Shown: positions 61,979 to 64,000 of the stretch, piece after piece
How the letters are laid out: every line of letters begins with the position of its first letter
Numbering within the stretch: the stretch's first letter is position 1
The notes under the pieces: generated by a model
The model's database searches: none
What the model was told of the DNA's origin: nothing
Seen by the model: only the letters and a program-made list of their open reading frames with translations
Translations under genes and position numbers: made by a program
Source: Rhexocercosporidium sp. MPI-PUGE-AT-0058
Lineage: Eukaryota; Ascomycota; Leotiomycetes; Helotiales
Direction: 5' to 3'
Assembly: GCA_020746875.1 (NCBI GenBank)
Contig: JAGTJL010000011.1
Span: forward strand, 496,001-560,000
DNA: 64,000 nt

Positions 61979-64000
61979 ATGCACTACCAAACTGACGTTT
62001 GGGCTGATCGGGCAGAATCTGCGGACCAAGGGGAAATGTAGGACCGAGTGGTGGGTAGCAGCAGCCAAGCAGATCAGATAATGCAGGATAGATGAATTCA
62101 ACCAGAGACCTGCCAGAAGACAAACGCTATATTCATGTTGTGCGCTTCTTCTGTTTACCTACGTGAGTGCGCAAGTCGCCCTTCAATCGTTGCCGATGCC
62201 ACTATCACCTACAAACTTCTACATAAGATTCCTACTCGGTTGCTCGTCCTCTGTTGATCATCTCTTAAACGCATTCATCGCAACTTTCATAGCTCCGAAA
62301 TCCGATTGACTCGCCACCACTGTCTCATATTCTTTGAATATTATCAAGCCCATACCAACGAATAGCTACTAAGTAGTAACAGGGAGACCAAGAACCTCTT
62401 TCATCTTGTCCAAGTTAGGTGATACTGACGTAGGTACATCATTTGTTTTGTGGTGACTTTTGTGAGACGGCGTATTGATTTGGTGATGGTTGGGATAAGT
62501 TATGAGATTTGATCGCTTTGCTGACGGTTTTGGCGGAGACCATTCCTAGAATAAGATGTAGAAGAGTGAACGACTTCTTTATGAAGATATCTCTATAGAT
62601 GGTTTTGCTGCAGTAGGCTTTCCCAATTAATGTTGGGCTACACTTACATGAAACTCAGCGAGTGACGAGATAGAGAAGTCGATGCTCTCGGTTCTTTTAA
62701 GACGGGATTTCTTTTCCTAATTTGGAGTCTTCTAAGGGATTCTGTCAGTCGTGATGCTCAACCATGGGAGGAAACTTTTAGCATCCTTTCCTTCATCAAA
62801 AGTTGCACTTCTTTGAAATCACTGTACACACCATAAATGACCATTTCCAGATATCCCCCCTCTCCCACCAGACCCGGGCATTCCATGTTGGCCCTGGATT
62901 CCACCTTTTATTCCACCGTTTGCCTAGTCAAAGGCGATAGGAAACACATGTCATGTTAGTAGACATTAATCTCGATGTTCACCCCCCTGCATCTCCATTC
63001 TGTCTTCCCCCACTCCTGCAGTTCTAGCTAAAGGTTGGTAGCATTTCGGCCATGTCTGCCATTATTTGCTTGTCCTTTCTATGAAGTCAAGTGCCAAAGC
63101 CCGTAAGTTCTCCAAGGAACTCGAGGGCACTCACTATTGGCTGAGCCTCTGCTCTGTGTCTGGTGCTTTGATCCATCAAACCATCTTGGCCACCGGACGA
63201 ATCATTGCTTGTGGTGCTGCCATTTGGTCGAATAGTCGAGAGACAAAATAATTGTGGAATACTGAAGAATCAAAACAAAAAGCTCTCGAGAGGGGTGCAG
63301 CCGTCAGCGAGTGAAATGAGGAAGCGAGTTGACTAGCCTCCGCAGACCAGGTTGGACAGTCTCTTTTGGGTCCTCGGAAAATATCCAAGATCTGAAAAGG
63401 TAAGTGGTATGTATGAAAGGATATGGCTCCAGCCCACTCCCGTTGTCACAGTAAAGCCAAAAAGAAAGGAGGTAAAAAAAAATCAAAAAGGACTTAATCT
63501 GATGTCCGATGATGCCCAATAATTCACTTGTACAAGACAGCCACGTCTGGTACCCACGAGGAAGAGCGCTGTCCTAGAACCCAGGAAGCGAAATACGGGA
63601 TAGGAAAAGTACCCCTAAATAAACAAACCGCTCCTTATCAGGTAAATGGGAGCGAGCAATGTCTCGTCCTATCTTGGATACTCCGATGATCGGCTCTGTT
63701 CGGCAACTTAGATGAAGATTGCACAGATTTAGGCATCAAATGGTCCGTACCTAACCAAAAAGAAATTGAAGGGATTCTGCAATTTAAAAATATCATAAAA
63801 ATCGATTTCTCTTCCGGCATTGAGTGTTGTATGAAGATTGGTGACAGACAGTGAAGTACAGACGAGAGTGAAGATTACAGTGGCAAAATCCGCAGCGGGT
63901 TATCAAAATTCGGTTGCTGGGACCGGATCAATGTTACTCCGGCGACAGCGGCCAGCCGCGGTTCACCTACTCTAATTCGGATCCCCACTCAACAATTTTC
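61979..64000. other. Intergenic to window end
   Basis: Two kb without a supportable gene on either strand. Small frames are unsupported. No repeat, tRNA or structural RNA was recognised. Confidence 0.35.

Noticed and set aside
1..64000. CRISPR arrays, bacterial operons, prokaryotic promoters or ribosome sites
   Set aside because: The DNA is clearly nuclear fungal sequence with introns; no regularly spaced repeat array is present.

Overview
The window is nuclear DNA of a filamentous ascomycete (Pezizomycotina). The genes have many short GT-AG introns (about 45-130 nt) with CTAAC/CTGAC-like branch sites. They encode fungus-specific families: two typical Zn(II)2Cys6-type contexts, a PDR-type ABC transporter, a fungal P450, a secreted pectate lyase and an oxalate-decarboxylase-family bicupin. 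Two AT-rich blocks carry the C-to-T/G-to-A signature of repeat-induced point mutation (RIP). The gene set resembles a plant-associated member of the Leotiomycetes, but that placement is an impression. All gene models were spliced by hand from reading-frame continuity and splice signals.

Layout. 0-9 kb: a zinc-knuckle/RS protein (minus), a His-Me finger endonuclease-like protein with a threonine-glutamine repeat (plus), and a 1167-aa protein with two Zn2Cys6-like clusters and a Cys/His-rich C-terminus (plus). 9-18 kb is gene-poor: a two-domain ABM-like protein (minus), several weak or broken small ORFs, and a six-exon uncharacterised gene (plus). 18.9-20.7 kb is a cluster of decayed LTR-like repeats. 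21-31 kb (all minus): a PL1 pectate lyase, a cytochrome P450 and a 1002-aa disordered protein. 33.7-37.4 kb: a Ser/Thr-rich single-pass membrane protein and a small hydrophilic ORF.

38.8-47.8 kb: a small five-exon gene whose second intron holds a 7.76-kb RIP-degraded Ty1/Copia-type retrotransposon. The element has about 200-bp LTRs and a perfect 5-bp target duplication, and it lies antisense to the gene. A younger, un-RIPed 281-bp solo LTR is nested in its right LTR. 48.1-58 kb: a Zn2Cys6 transcription factor and a PDR ABC transporter are divergent around an 822-bp intergenic region containing a perfect inverted repeat and a 14-bp direct repeat. The ABC gene is followed by a convergent secreted bicupin. 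60-62 kb: a 509-aa uncharacterised protein directly followed by a zinc-motif ORF that may be part of the same gene.

Working together: the TF/ABC pair has the architecture of a regulated efflux module, and the bicupin next to it could act on a small organic acid outside the cell. The pectate lyase beside a repeat island fits the pattern of plant-cell-wall genes in repeat-rich compartments. No tRNA, rRNA or CRISPR array was recognised.
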